Origin: Acidobacteriota bacterium | GTDB taxonomy: Bacteria; Acidobacteriota; Terriglobia; Bryobacterales; Bryobacteraceae | Length of the DNA stretch: 64,000 nt | Reading direction: 5' to 3' | Assembly: GCA_025350695.1 (NCBI GenBank) | Contig: JANXXI010000184.1 | Location: 1-64,000 of the forward strand | In this document: one piece after another, positions 1 through 9,500 of the stretch | Position numbering within the stretch: position 1 is the first letter of the stretch | Layout of the letters: the number at the start of each line of letters is the position of its first letter | The notes under the pieces: generated by a model | The model's input: the letters and a program-made list of their open reading frames with translations, nothing else | What the model was told of the DNA's origin: nothing | Database searches by the model: none | Position numbers and translations under genes: made by a program

Positions 1-220
1 GGAGGCTTATCCTCAGCGCCGCCTTTCGCGCCTTCCTGCGCGGAAAAGTCCCCGGAAGTACTCCTCGCTTCGCCAACACTACCGACTAACTGCCGTTTTT
101 AGGATCATCGGAGTAATGTTTATCTTCGCCCGCGGTCCAGGTGAGTTGAAAACGCCTTTGCTTTGTTCTCCCTGCCTCTTCAGACGCCATAAAAGAAGCA
201 GTTGTTCCCAGTTCCTACGA

Positions 221-258
221 AATTAAAGAAGCCCTCCCGAAAGAGGGCTTCTTTAATT
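221..258. terminator. Perfect inverted repeat AATTAAAGAAGCCCTC-CCGAAA-GAGGGCTTCTTTAATT, probable intrinsic (possibly bidirectional) terminator
   Basis: 16-bp perfect stem with 6-nt loop and A/T-rich flanks, just downstream of the minus-strand TonB receptor stop. Confidence 0.85.
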
Positions 259-272
259 AGCGGATCGACTTC

Positions 273-3200
273 TTAGAACTGGAAGCGAACCACCAACTGC
301 ATAATGCGTGGATCGCGAGCGCCGCTGACGGTCCCGAAACCATTCTTATCGCGAAGAGTTCCATCTGCGTTGAACGGCAAGTTCGTCATCGTCGGATTCA
401 CCAGACCGCTAAAGTTGAGGGTGCTGTTGATGCCGCTAAACTGCGTGTGGTTGAAGACGTTAAACGCGTCGGCGCGAAGCTGCATGCGGAGACGTTCTTT
501 GATAGTGAACGTCTTCTGGAGTGTGAAGTCGTTGTTCAAGATACCGGGGCGGATCATATATCCTCTTGGAGCGGTTAGGCCGATTGTGCCGACCGGAGGA
601 ATTGTAAGAGCCGCCGGGTTCAGGCGCCGGTAGGGATCATCACTGGTTCCGGTAAGCGGATTGCCGATGACGTTGATGCGCGCCCCCTCGGTGTACGAAC
701 CAGTGAGGTTTTGATTGCCGACACCGGAGATGCTTAAGCCGATATCATACGGTTGGCCAGTTTGCGCCGCGAAGATACCGGAAATCTGCCATCCGTCGAT
801 CAGAGAGTGTAGCACTCCTGAATTGGAGATAAAACGGCTGACGCCTGGAATTTCGTAAACGTAGTTAATCGCCAAGGTGTGGGCGCGATGGAAATCAGCC
901 AGACCGTAATTGGCCTTGCGATTGTTTGAGTCAATACGGAAGAAGCTGCCATCGCCGCTAGCAGTGGTGAGGGCTCTGCTCCAAGTGTGTGACAGGCCAA
1001 ACAGGAAGCCTTTCGTGAAGCGCTTGTTCACCGTGGTTTGTAGCGAATTGTAATTCGACGTGCCGCCCATCTGATGCAGGTTGATGTTGCCGAATCCTTG
1101 ATAAGGCCGCAGGAAATCCTGATTGTAGGCATTGTTTCCGAGAATCGCATTCGGCGAGCCGGCCACTTTCGTGGGGTCCTGATTCTGGGGCAGGAACGTG
1201 GCGCCGTAAGGAATCGCATTGAGGTTCAGGCGCTGCAATAGGTGACGTGAGAGGGAACCGACGTAGGCGGTATCGAGCACCATGCCGAAAGGCAGACGGC
1301 TCTGAATACCGAAGTTAAAGTTGTACACGGTCGCCACTTTGCCCTCGAAGCTGAAAGCATCAAGAGTGGGGGGAGCCAGGAGCGCACTCTTCGGGTCGAT
1401 GTCCTTAACGAAGCCGTTGAACAGGGTGGGGGAGAAGGTAGTTGGCGGATTCTGCAACATAGCGAACACTTCGTTACCTTGGAAGCGATCGTAATAAACG
1501 CCACCACCACCACGAACTACCAGGCTTTGTTTGCCGGTTACGTCATAGGCAAATCCAAAACGGGGCGCCCAGTGGATGCCGCGGTTTTCCATCAGGTACT
1601 TCGACACATCCTTGCCGGCTTGTGCAATTCCATTTAGGATGTTGCCGGAGCCAGTGATGATGCGGCCAACCGAGGTCACCGGGTTGGTGACGGCCGGGTT
1701 GGCGGGATCGACGGCGATCTGCTGCCCGTTGACGATGGCGGGGCGCCATAGGCGTGAGGCCTTAGTTGGGTCGAATTTGTTCGGCAGGAAGGTGGATGTT
1801 TGGAGCCCCGCATCGAATTGGGGCTGAATCCAATACAGACGCAGACCATAATCAAGAGTCAAGCGACGTGTAATCTTCCAGTTGTCTTGGATGTATCCTT
1901 CGGCATTTGTATAGCGGTACATGCCGTTGGCGTATTGCGAAGCCTGCTGGAATGTTTGGAATACGCCCAAGGCGGCATTCGCGTAACCGTATCCGCTATC
2001 TAGCGGATTGCTCGCCGTATCGCCGAAGTTGAAATTGCCGTTGAACGGAGCAAACGACGACTGATCCTTGCGGCTGCGTGAAACGTAGATGCCGCTTTTG
2101 AAGGTGTGAGCGTTCCAAATCTTGCTGATGTTGTCGATGAAGTCAATTGTTGTGTTGTAGTTAACGAAGGGAGCATCGGGCGTGTTGCGGGTTGGGCCGG
2201 ATGCCAAGCGAGTGCCGCCGAAGGTGAAGCCGGGGAGGTAATCATTCTGAACGGCCGAAGGATAGAGTTGCGGCAAGTTGGATAGCCCGTTCTTGGCGCG
2301 TGTTAATCCATCACCCACGCCATCAATGTTGATCTTGTTGCCGCCGACTCCGAAAGTAGCTTCGTTGGTCATGGTCGGGTTGATCAGCGTGGTAGCGCTG
2401 AAAACTGTGCTGCGGGCGGGCCGTGCATCGCTGTGTAGGTTTGGTCCGGCGAAGTTCCCGTTCAGGACGAATGACGCGTAGTTGGTAGTGATTACGTCGC
2501 TGTTATTGACGAAACGGCCGAACACCTTCCACTTGGAACTCAAATTGTAATCCACGCGCAAGGCGTCCTCGCGGCGTGGTTGTGTATCCGACACCTGCGA
2601 CTGAAAGTTGAATCCTTTGTTCGCGGTGGATTGCGCGTTAGGCAATGGATAAAAATTGAGGATGGCGATTCCGGGTGCATACAAGCGGCTTGCAGGGATG
2701 CGGCCAAGCACTCCACCATCGGCAAAGCAGCCGAGCTGATTGGCAGCGTTGCAAGGCGAAGTGGACAAGGGGTCCCTAATGTAAGGGAATGGGTTTCCGT
2801 TGTTATCCACGGTTTGAGAGAAGTCGCCTTTACGTTCGAGCGCGGTGGGCATCGTCACATTACGCGTCGCTTGGGGCACTAGCTGCTTTTGGAATTCCTG
2901 GCTGAAGAAGAAGAACAGTTTATCCTTGTTGGTATTGAACAGTTTAGGGACAAAAACCGGACCGCCAATCGTGTAACCAGGATCGTTGTAACGATATTTA
3001 TTGCGTTGTAGGCCGTCGCGGTTGTTTTTCCAGTTGTTGGCGTTCAACCCTTCGTGCCGATGGAATAGATAGGCGCTACCATGAAATTCGGAGCTACCGC
3101 TCTTGGTCACCACGCTAATTTGGGCGCCCGAGGAACGGCCGTATTCTGCCTGATAGTTGCTGGTAAGAATTTTAAACTCCTGGACGGAATCCAAGCTGAT

Positions 3201-3827
3201 GGTGGCTAGCTGCCCGCCGTTACTTCCAGTGTCTACGTTACCGATGCCATCGAGCGTCAGGTTGTTCTGGCTGGTGCGGGCGCCGTTGGCCGATATAGAT
3301 CCAAGACCGCCGCTACCCGCTGTTTGCAGATTCACCGTGCTGACAACGCCGGGGGCCAGGCCAACCAGCGCAAGATAACCGCGGCCATTGACCGCGACAT
3401 TCTGCAGTTGCTTGCCGGTGATAGCTGCTCCGCGCTCCGCGCTCTCGGTTTGCAATTCCTGCGCTTGTGCCGAGACTTCGATTACTTGATCAATGGACCC
3501 GATCTCGGCTACAAACGTTGGCAGCGCCAGTTTGTCGTTTGCGTTCAATACGATGTTCTTCTGTTCGATCTTCCGGAAGCCGGCTGCTTGGATTACGACC
3601 GTGTAATTGCCCGGTTGTAGTTGTGGAAACGCGAAACGACCGGCACTGTCGGCCTTAGCCTCAATTATGTTTCGCTTTTCCTGATCAGTGATGGTGATTT
3701 TGGCATTGGCCAAGGCTGCGCTTTGAGCGTCCTGGATGGTTCCAGAGATAGAGCCTGATGCAGTTTGTGCCAGGACGCTAGGATGGATGAACAAGCAACA
3801 TAACGACAAAATTAGAAGTGACTTCAC
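273..3827 (-). CDS. TonB-dependent receptor, Oar-like, with N-terminal carboxypeptidase-regulatory-like domain
   Basis: 1184 aa; signal peptide; GSISGTIQDAQSAALANAKITI Cna/CarboxypepD_reg motif; plug motif SVQEFKILTSNYQAEYGRSSGAQISVVTKSG; C-terminal aromatic beta-signal (RFQF). Confidence 0.92.
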   Translation of the reverse strand: MKSLLILSLCCLFIHPSVLAQTASGSISGTIQDAQSAALANAKITITDQEKRNIIEAKADSAGRFAFPQLQPGNYTVVIQAAGFRKIEQKNIVLNANDKLALPTFVAEIGSIDQVIEVSAQAQELQTESAERGAAITGKQLQNVAVNGRGYLALVGLAPGVVSTVNLQTAGSGGLGSISANGARTSQNNLTLDGIGNVDTGSNGGQLATISLDSVQEFKILTSNYQAEYGRSSGAQISVVTKSGSSEFHGSAYLFHRHEGLNANNWKNNRDGLQRNKYRYNDPGYTIGGPVFVPKLFNTNKDKLFFFFSQEFQKQLVPQATRNVTMPTALERKGDFSQTVDNNGNPFPYIRDPLSTSPCNAANQLGCFADGGVLGRIPASRLYAPGIAILNFYPLPNAQSTANKGFNFQSQVSDTQPRREDALRVDYNLSSKWKVFGRFVNNSDVITTNYASFVLNGNFAGPNLHSDARPARSTVFSATTLINPTMTNEATFGVGGNKINIDGVGDGLTRAKNGLSNLPQLYPSAVQNDYLPGFTFGGTRLASGPTRNTPDAPFVNYNTTIDFIDNISKIWNAHTFKSGIYVSRSRKDQSSFAPFNGNFNFGDTASNPLDSGYGYANAALGVFQTFQQASQYANGMYRYTNAEGYIQDNWKITRRLTLDYGLRLYWIQPQFDAGLQTSTFLPNKFDPTKASRLWRPAIVNGQQIAVDPANPAVTNPVTSVGRIITGSGNILNGIAQAGKDVSKYLMENRGIHWAPRFGFAYDVTGKQSLVVRGGGGVYYDRFQGNEVFAMLQNPPTTFSPTLFNGFVKDIDPKSALLAPPTLDAFSFEGKVATVYNFNFGIQSRLPFGMVLDTAYVGSLSRHLLQRLNLNAIPYGATFLPQNQDPTKVAGSPNAILGNNAYNQDFLRPYQGFGNINLHQMGGTSNYNSLQTTVNKRFTKGFLFGLSHTWSRALTTASGDGSFFRIDSNNRKANYGLADFHRAHTLAINYVYEIPGVSRFISNSGVLHSLIDGWQISGIFAAQTGQPYDIGLSISGVGNQNLTGSYTEGARINVIGNPLTGTSDDPYRRLNPAALTIPPVGTIGLTAPRGYMIRPGILNNDFTLQKTFTIKERLRMQLRADAFNVFNHTQFSGINSTLNFSGLVNPTMTNLPFNADGTLRDKNGFGTVSGARDPRIMQLVVRFQF

Positions 3828-4026
3828 ACGGCCCCCTTAAGAATTGCCCCACAAGCAACGCGTTTCAAATGCGAGAAGGGCGCGATTCGGTTCCCTTCGA
3901 AAGCTAGCCCGACTCATTGCAAGCCGGGAAAAGCATCCCAAGCATATCAATTATTTGACCGACAGACAATAGCGGGACTTGCTAATTTTTGCGGTATCGT
4001 TAACGTAAAGTTTCGTTAATGTTAAT

Positions 4027-5154
4027 TTAGCTGCCGCACTCTTGAGGCGAGCCAAACGCCAACGAAACTGCCGGACGCAGCCGTTGGTGTCCGAGCAAAC
4101 GTGTCATTCCTACAAACGCTTTCACCAGATGCGGCGGCTTGCCCTTGTTCCAGTAGGAGGACATCGACCGCACGCCATGCATCGGGCAATCGAAGAACAC
4201 ACGGTCGCTCCAGCGGACCCAGCCCCGTTCGTGGTCGGGCTGATCGCCCATTACGTCCAACATATTTTGCATCAATCGCGCACCGAGCGGAGTGCGGTAA
4301 TGGTTTAAGAACAATATTTCGGAATGTCCGGATCGCACCTCATCCACGAATTCAGAAAAGGAGCATTTGCCGGTGAGGTTGATACAAGAGTTAGGTTCGC
4401 TGGCATGGCGGTCTCCGCCGGAGATCAACGGCTTGGCATACTGTTCGGCAAGCGCTGGCACCAAGCGATTTTCGTTCCAAGGACGAAGGCCATTCAACTC
4501 GAATGCGTGGATCCTCCGCTGATAGCGGTCCAGAAAATCGACGATCATTTTTTGATGGACCGCGGCTCCTGCTTTGGGTTCGTCCCACATGGGGTGGTTG
4601 AACACAATAAGGACTTCAGGAATGGAATCGAGACCAATGAGAACGTCATCGAGGAATTCCAGATCTAGCGAAGTTCGGTAGTGTTGCATCGCTTCATGCA
4701 AAGTTTGTGCGCGGTTGGGCGGCAGATTGTGGATGCCTAGGTGAATGAAGCTTCCGGTTAGCGGGACGGTCCATTCCACGGAAATAGGACTGACACCGTC
4801 TTGCGCACGCAGTGACGAAGACGCTTCAATTTCATTGTGGTCAGTGAGGGATACAAGTGGCCGTAGTTCCCGGTCCATTAATTGTTTGGATTCTACTTTG
4901 AAAGCCTGGCGCGGAGATAAAGGGGGAGTCCAAAAGCCGCGGTTGAAATTAAGATCCTGGCCATTCAGCCGCTTGTAGCGGTCGGCCTGATACTGGACGG
5001 CTGTCCGGAGTCCGGGAATTGGTTTTGAGATACGGGGGATAAAGCCCAACAGCTCACGCGAATGGTAGGTGTGGCCGTGCAGCGAAACACCGGTTTCAAA
5101 TAGTTGCGCACGGTTTCGAGACCGCCATTCAAACGACAAAGTTGAAGAGATCAT
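4027..5154 (-). CDS. PHP-domain-like metal-dependent phosphoesterase/hydrolase
   Basis: Motifs HGHTYHS, LTDHNE, FNHP and GGDRHA in order typical of PHP domains. Confidence 0.6.
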   Translation of the reverse strand: MISSTLSFEWRSRNRAQLFETGVSLHGHTYHSRELLGFIPRISKPIPGLRTAVQYQADRYKRLNGQDLNFNRGFWTPPLSPRQAFKVESKQLMDRELRPLVSLTDHNEIEASSSLRAQDGVSPISVEWTVPLTGSFIHLGIHNLPPNRAQTLHEAMQHYRTSLDLEFLDDVLIGLDSIPEVLIVFNHPMWDEPKAGAAVHQKMIVDFLDRYQRRIHAFELNGLRPWNENRLVPALAEQYAKPLISGGDRHASEPNSCINLTGKCSFSEFVDEVRSGHSEILFLNHYRTPLGARLMQNMLDVMGDQPDHERGWVRWSDRVFFDCPMHGVRSMSSYWNKGKPPHLVKAFVGMTRLLGHQRLRPAVSLAFGSPQECGS

Positions 5155-5217
5155 TCAGAGGGGAGATTTCCAAATTGCCAAGTCAGACTTTGTATTGTAA
5201 TAGATATAGAGGACGAA

Positions 5218-5535
5218 ATGTGTAGAAGCATCAAAATTCTTAGACAGCCCGCCGAAACCGCATCCGAGGAAGAAGTTCGCGCGGCGGCGCTGCAGTTTGT
5301 TCGCAAGATTAGCGGAACCCGCAAGCCGTCGAGGGTGGACCAGGCGGCATTTGATAGGGGAGTGGAGGAAGTGACTGCGGCCAGTTCGCGATTGCTCCAA
5401 ACGATGACTCAAAAAGCGCCTAAAAAAACAACGACCCCCAAGCGTCCATCGCTTGGGGGTCAGGAAATAACCTTGAACCAGACGAATCGGAGCCGGGGGA
5501 GGTGGACCCAATTCGTCACTGCGCCTGGCTATTGA
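5218..5535 (+). CDS. DUF2277 family protein
   Basis: N-terminus MCRSIKILRQPA...EEEVRAAALQFVRKISGTRKPS matches the DUF2277 pattern. Confidence 0.75.
   Translation: MCRSIKILRQPAETASEEEVRAAALQFVRKISGTRKPSRVDQAAFDRGVEEVTAASSRLLQTMTQKAPKKTTTPKRPSLGGQEITLNQTNRSRGRWTQFVTAPGY
5433..5461 (-). terminator. Intrinsic terminator for the minus-strand 82-aa gene, inside the 3' coding end of the DUF2277 ORF
   Basis: GACCCCCAAGCG-TCCAT-CGCTTGGGGGTC perfect 12-bp stem; on the minus strand it is followed by GTTGTTTTTTT. Confidence 0.75.
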
Positions 5536-5536
5536 T

Positions 5537-5785
5537 TTAGGGCGCCGCAGCGGCTTCGACCGGGACTGCGGCAACAGCCTTTTTGCGGCTGGCGCGCTTC
5601 TTTTCGGCCGGAGGTTGGCGATCAGACTTCTTGAGGTGACCTAACGCTATGGAGTTCAAAAACTTCTTTTCTCCGTGGTCATCAAACTTAATTACGATTT
5701 GTTCTTCGGTGCAGCTTACAACACTGCCGAGCCCAAATTTCTGATGCTCGACTTGAGCTCCAGAAGCATATGCGGGTTTGGCCAT
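5537..5785 (-). CDS. Small protein with a UvrD/PcrA C-terminal Tudor-like domain and Lys/Ala-rich tail
   Basis: GAQVEHQKFGLGSVVSCTEEQIVIKFDDHGEKKFL resembles the H..FG.G.V......V.F...G.K.L pattern of the PcrA C-terminal domain. Confidence 0.6.
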   Translation of the reverse strand: MAKPAYASGAQVEHQKFGLGSVVSCTEEQIVIKFDDHGEKKFLNSIALGHLKKSDRQPPAEKKRASRKKAVAAVPVEAAAAP

Positions 5786-6080
5786 TCTTTAGACGACTCC
5801 TAAAAGAATGATAACAAACTCTTTAGGTTTTGTCTAATTTCGGCCCAGGACGGCTGTTACTGGTGCGGCGCTCCCGTTTTGTTCCGTCACGCGGTCTCAT
5901 TTGCATAGGAACTGGAATGACGACAGCTTTCACCGCACGGTATACAAAGATTCCCGAGTAATGCTGCAAGACGCCCTGAAAGAGATGATCCTCGCCTCCA
6001 CTCAAGTTGGACAAACTATTCCCGGGGAAGGCTTTGCTTGAGCCGATGTTGGCTGAGGTTTGAACTTGTGATTTTAACCG

Positions 6081-7448
6081 TTATGCCCAGAGCTCGTTCA
6101 CTGGTCCGTACTGATCCCGGTCAGAAAATGGCACGTACTCGAAACCGCGGCCACTGGGGTCTTCCATCCGCTTCGTGTAGTCGATTCCCATCGCTGAATA
6201 GATGGTTGCCTCTAAGTCTTCAGGCCGGATATCTCTTTTGCGCGACCAGCCCGGATCCGCTGTAGCTTTGCCGTCTTTATCCGTTGATCCGATAATGGCG
6301 CCGGCGCGGGTCTTAGCGCCAGCCATGAGTACCGCTTGCTGCGCATAATGATCGCGCCCCGCAGTGGAGTTCAAGGCTCCTGGCACACGGCCAAATTCGC
6401 CGATGGCAATGATCAAAGTTTCCTCTAGCAGTCCGTCCTTTTCCAGGTCACCGATTAGAGGGGCAAGACCGGCATCGAAGGTTTTGGCCACGGAAAAGTG
6501 CCCGCTGTTTGGGGTGTAGATATTGTCGTGCTGGTCCCAATCGCCTTGTGTGATCTGAATGAAACGGGCTCCGGATTTTGCACGCAACATATTCCTGGCG
6601 GCGATGCAGGAGTTTCCAAATCCAGTATTGCCGTAACGATTCTTTTCTGTTTGATCGAAGGTGAAGATGCGATCCACATCGCTGTTGTACATCAATTTCC
6701 TGGCGGCGGTGGTGTAGGTGAAACTTTCGTCAACGTTGGAGCCCAATTCCTTCGATGCCGCCAATTCCGCATCCATTTTCTGTAGGGCGGCAAAGCGGGA
6801 GTTGAAGCGAGGCAGGCCGTCGCGATGGGTTGTATTGAGTAGTCCACCGCCGCCGGGGCTCATGTAAAAAGGGCTATTGCCGGAATCCAAAAACCCGGGA
6901 CCAGGTCCGTTGGTCGCATTTAAGGAGACGAACGCGGGAAGCGTGGCATTGGGATTCTGCCCCGCCAGTTCCATCGAAATCACAGATCCCATGTGCGGGG
7001 CAAAGCGCGAGTTGGACGACGCTGGATTACGCCCAATTTGGACCCAAGTCCGAGCCAACACATGGACGAGCGCCCAAGACTTCACCGATCGCACCAAAGC
7101 CACTGAACCGAGTTTGTCGGCTAAATTCGGCATCAGACCGCGGGGCCAACGGACATCCCCATAACTGGTTGGTTGAAACGCGGCGGGGGTGTAGGCGCCT
7201 TCTTTCAAATCGAAAGTATCCACGTGGCTCGGCCCGCCGGACATCAAGATCATGATGCAGTTGCGTGCTGTGGATTTTAGCGGAACGGCCGCGCTGGCCA
7301 GCGTTCCCATTGGTGCGGAAGGTAGCAGCATATAGCCGCCAACGGCAGATGCGGCATGGCGAAAAAACATACGCCGACCGATTTGCGGCCGCTTCCAGAA
7401 GCGAGTGCCTTGTTGTTCGTTGAAGTCGAATCCGAAACGATCTTTCAT
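6081..7448 (-). CDS. DUF1501 domain-containing protein
   Basis: RRMFFRHAASAVGG Tat-like N-terminus; MILMSGGPSHVDTFDLK; EFGRVPGALNSTAGRDHYAQQAVLMAGAKTRAGAIIGSTDKDG. Confidence 0.88.
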   Translation of the reverse strand: MKDRFGFDFNEQQGTRFWKRPQIGRRMFFRHAASAVGGYMLLPSAPMGTLASAAVPLKSTARNCIMILMSGGPSHVDTFDLKEGAYTPAAFQPTSYGDVRWPRGLMPNLADKLGSVALVRSVKSWALVHVLARTWVQIGRNPASSNSRFAPHMGSVISMELAGQNPNATLPAFVSLNATNGPGPGFLDSGNSPFYMSPGGGGLLNTTHRDGLPRFNSRFAALQKMDAELAASKELGSNVDESFTYTTAARKLMYNSDVDRIFTFDQTEKNRYGNTGFGNSCIAARNMLRAKSGARFIQITQGDWDQHDNIYTPNSGHFSVAKTFDAGLAPLIGDLEKDGLLEETLIIAIGEFGRVPGALNSTAGRDHYAQQAVLMAGAKTRAGAIIGSTDKDGKATADPGWSRKRDIRPEDLEATIYSAMGIDYTKRMEDPSGRGFEYVPFSDRDQYGPVNELWA

Positions 7449-7470
7449 GGCTTTGCTGGTTAACCGGTTC

Positions 7471-9297
7471 CTAATAACTAAACAAAAACTCAGCCTTGTT
7501 CACGCAAACCCAGGCAAGGTCTTCAATAGCGGCATTACGTTCGGCGGTGGTTTTCGCCGCGGTCAACATGCCCCTTGCTGTTTCCAGCTCGCTATCAGAA
7601 GGGGAACGCGAAAGGAATAACAGGAACATTTCGTCGACCAACGTAGCATTGTCGGTGATCTTCGCCACTGCCTGCAAGCCCGGGGCAGTCGCCACCTTTA
7701 AGCGGTTGGTCACGAACTGATCATTCATGATGTTCAGCCGTTGCAGAATAGAAAGTTCCTGGCTACGAGGTTGTGAATCACGATTGCCTCGTAGAAACAT
7801 ATTCAAGAATGTCGCTACGTTGCCGTCCGTTCGGGGTTCGCCGGGTTCGGCGAATTCCATGGCCAATGTCGCCGGAGTCTTCAGATTCTTCACCGGATAG
7901 TTGCCGCGAACGCCGGTTGCCAGCGCGATCGCGTCATGGATCTCTTCGGCCATCATGCGTCGCGGATAATGACGGGCAAACAGTGTGACGTATTCCGGTT
8001 TCCAAGGAGCGTCGTAACGAGAGCTCATCTGATAGGCATTCGACTGCACTAAGAGGCGGAGAAAGTCGCGGAGACTGTAGTCCGATTCTATGAAGGAATC
8101 GGTTAGTTTCTCGAACAATTCGGGATGGCTTGCTTGCAACGTCCATGGCTCTGGCGGTGGATTCGCGGGGTCAAGCCGGTCGGGGTCCAGCATGTCGAAC
8201 GGTTCAACCAAACCCATTCCGAACATCTCGCGCCAGAGGCGATTGGCGAAGTTGCGGGCAAACATACGGTCGCGCCAGACACGGCGCCCGAACGATGTGC
8301 GCCAGTCTTCACTTGCCGTTTCGCCGGTGCGATACACAGGAGTCAGGTTCTTTAACGTCCCAACCGGAGGCCTATCGGGCCGGTTGCCGCTATTGGTGTT
8401 TAGATCGTATGTTCCTGAGGTTTTGTCACTGACGTCGTAGCTGAAATAGTAGAAATCGGTGGTAGGCACGTTCTTCGACGGCATATTTAGCCGCGAGAAG
8501 AATGCCGCCATTTGTTGGGCTTCAAGACGCGTTCGCCGCGCGCCCCATAGATTGATCTGATCAAGGTGGCCTCGACCGTTGTGGCAAAGCAGGCAATCGT
8601 ATTGGGCCATGCCCAGAAAATAAGTGGATGCCTTAACCAACATGTTGTCATAGGTGTCCTGCGCAGGGCCCATGGACGTTTTGCCGGTGATGGGAAAATT
8701 GGTCGCCCCGGCTTCGGCATCGTAATGATTGCCAGTTGCGGTCACAAGGTCGAAAGCCATCTGACGAATCGGTTTTTTCTCCGTGACGGATTTCTTGATC
8801 CAGGAATTGTATGCGTTGCGGCCGTCTTCACGGCGATCGAATAGGGCGGGGAAGGAGCAATTTTCGAGTAGGTCCCCAAACCACATCGTCCACTTGTCGA
8901 TGAACGCCGCGGAGTCGAGAAGCTTGTCGATGGCGGCATCTCTTTTGTTGGGCGCGGAGTCGCCGAGGAATGCGCGAATCTCAGATGGCGTTGGAAGGCG
9001 TCCTGTCAGATCGAGGCTGATGCGGCGAAGGAACTCCGCATCATTAGAAAGCTCCGCTGCTGGGACGTTCGATAGCTCCAGTTTACGGAAAATTTCGGAG
9101 TCGATGAAATTGCGGCGGGGCGCATCAGAAGCGGCAATCGCGGTTTTGGGCGTAAGCTTCGCTTGGAGCGTGCGGTGATAGACGGATTGCACTGCCCTGC
9201 TTTGACGTTGGAGGAAATCCTCACGGTTCGCGACGAAGCTACATTCGGCTCCCACGAGTGGAAAGCAAAGTATCGAGACAAGCAAAAAGCGCCGCAT
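7471..9297 (-). CDS. DUF1549 domain-containing protein with a cytochrome-c-like CLLCH motif
   Basis: ISLDLTGRLPTPSEIRAFL, YDCLLCHNGRGHLDQI and RLWREMFGMGLVEPFDMLD; start moved from 9447 to the ATG at 9297, which gives a signal peptide (MRRFLLVSILCFPLVGAEC). Confidence 0.88.
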   Translation of the reverse strand: MRRFLLVSILCFPLVGAECSFVANREDFLQRQSRAVQSVYHRTLQAKLTPKTAIAASDAPRRNFIDSEIFRKLELSNVPAAELSNDAEFLRRISLDLTGRLPTPSEIRAFLGDSAPNKRDAAIDKLLDSAAFIDKWTMWFGDLLENCSFPALFDRREDGRNAYNSWIKKSVTEKKPIRQMAFDLVTATGNHYDAEAGATNFPITGKTSMGPAQDTYDNMLVKASTYFLGMAQYDCLLCHNGRGHLDQINLWGARRTRLEAQQMAAFFSRLNMPSKNVPTTDFYYFSYDVSDKTSGTYDLNTNSGNRPDRPPVGTLKNLTPVYRTGETASEDWRTSFGRRVWRDRMFARNFANRLWREMFGMGLVEPFDMLDPDRLDPANPPPEPWTLQASHPELFEKLTDSFIESDYSLRDFLRLLVQSNAYQMSSRYDAPWKPEYVTLFARHYPRRMMAEEIHDAIALATGVRGNYPVKNLKTPATLAMEFAEPGEPRTDGNVATFLNMFLRGNRDSQPRSQELSILQRLNIMNDQFVTNRLKVATAPGLQAVAKITDNATLVDEMFLLFLSRSPSDSELETARGMLTAAKTTAERNAAIEDLAWVCVNKAEFLFSY

Positions 9298-9500
9298 AAC
9301 GAAATCGATTATATCAAATTTCGCATTGGTTAACTTTTCTCCACCAACCGCACGACTCTTGGCATCTCGTGTTACATTGGAGAAAATATTTCCAAAGTTG
9401 CGCAGCTCGAGGGATGGTAGTTTTTCCAACGTGGCCTGCGGCGTCAAAGCCTCCTCGTTCGAGCTCGCCCAATTAAATTCGCTCGCTTGAAAGGGGACTT

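Noticed and set aside
1-89. Possible 3' end of a plus-strand CDS (LILSAAFRAFLRGKVPGSTPRFANTTD*)
   Set aside because: Too short to assign from this window alone
5823-6014. 63-aa minus-strand ORF between the small Tudor-like gene and the DUF1501 gene
   Set aside because: No family recognised and no clear ribosome-binding site; cannot be supported
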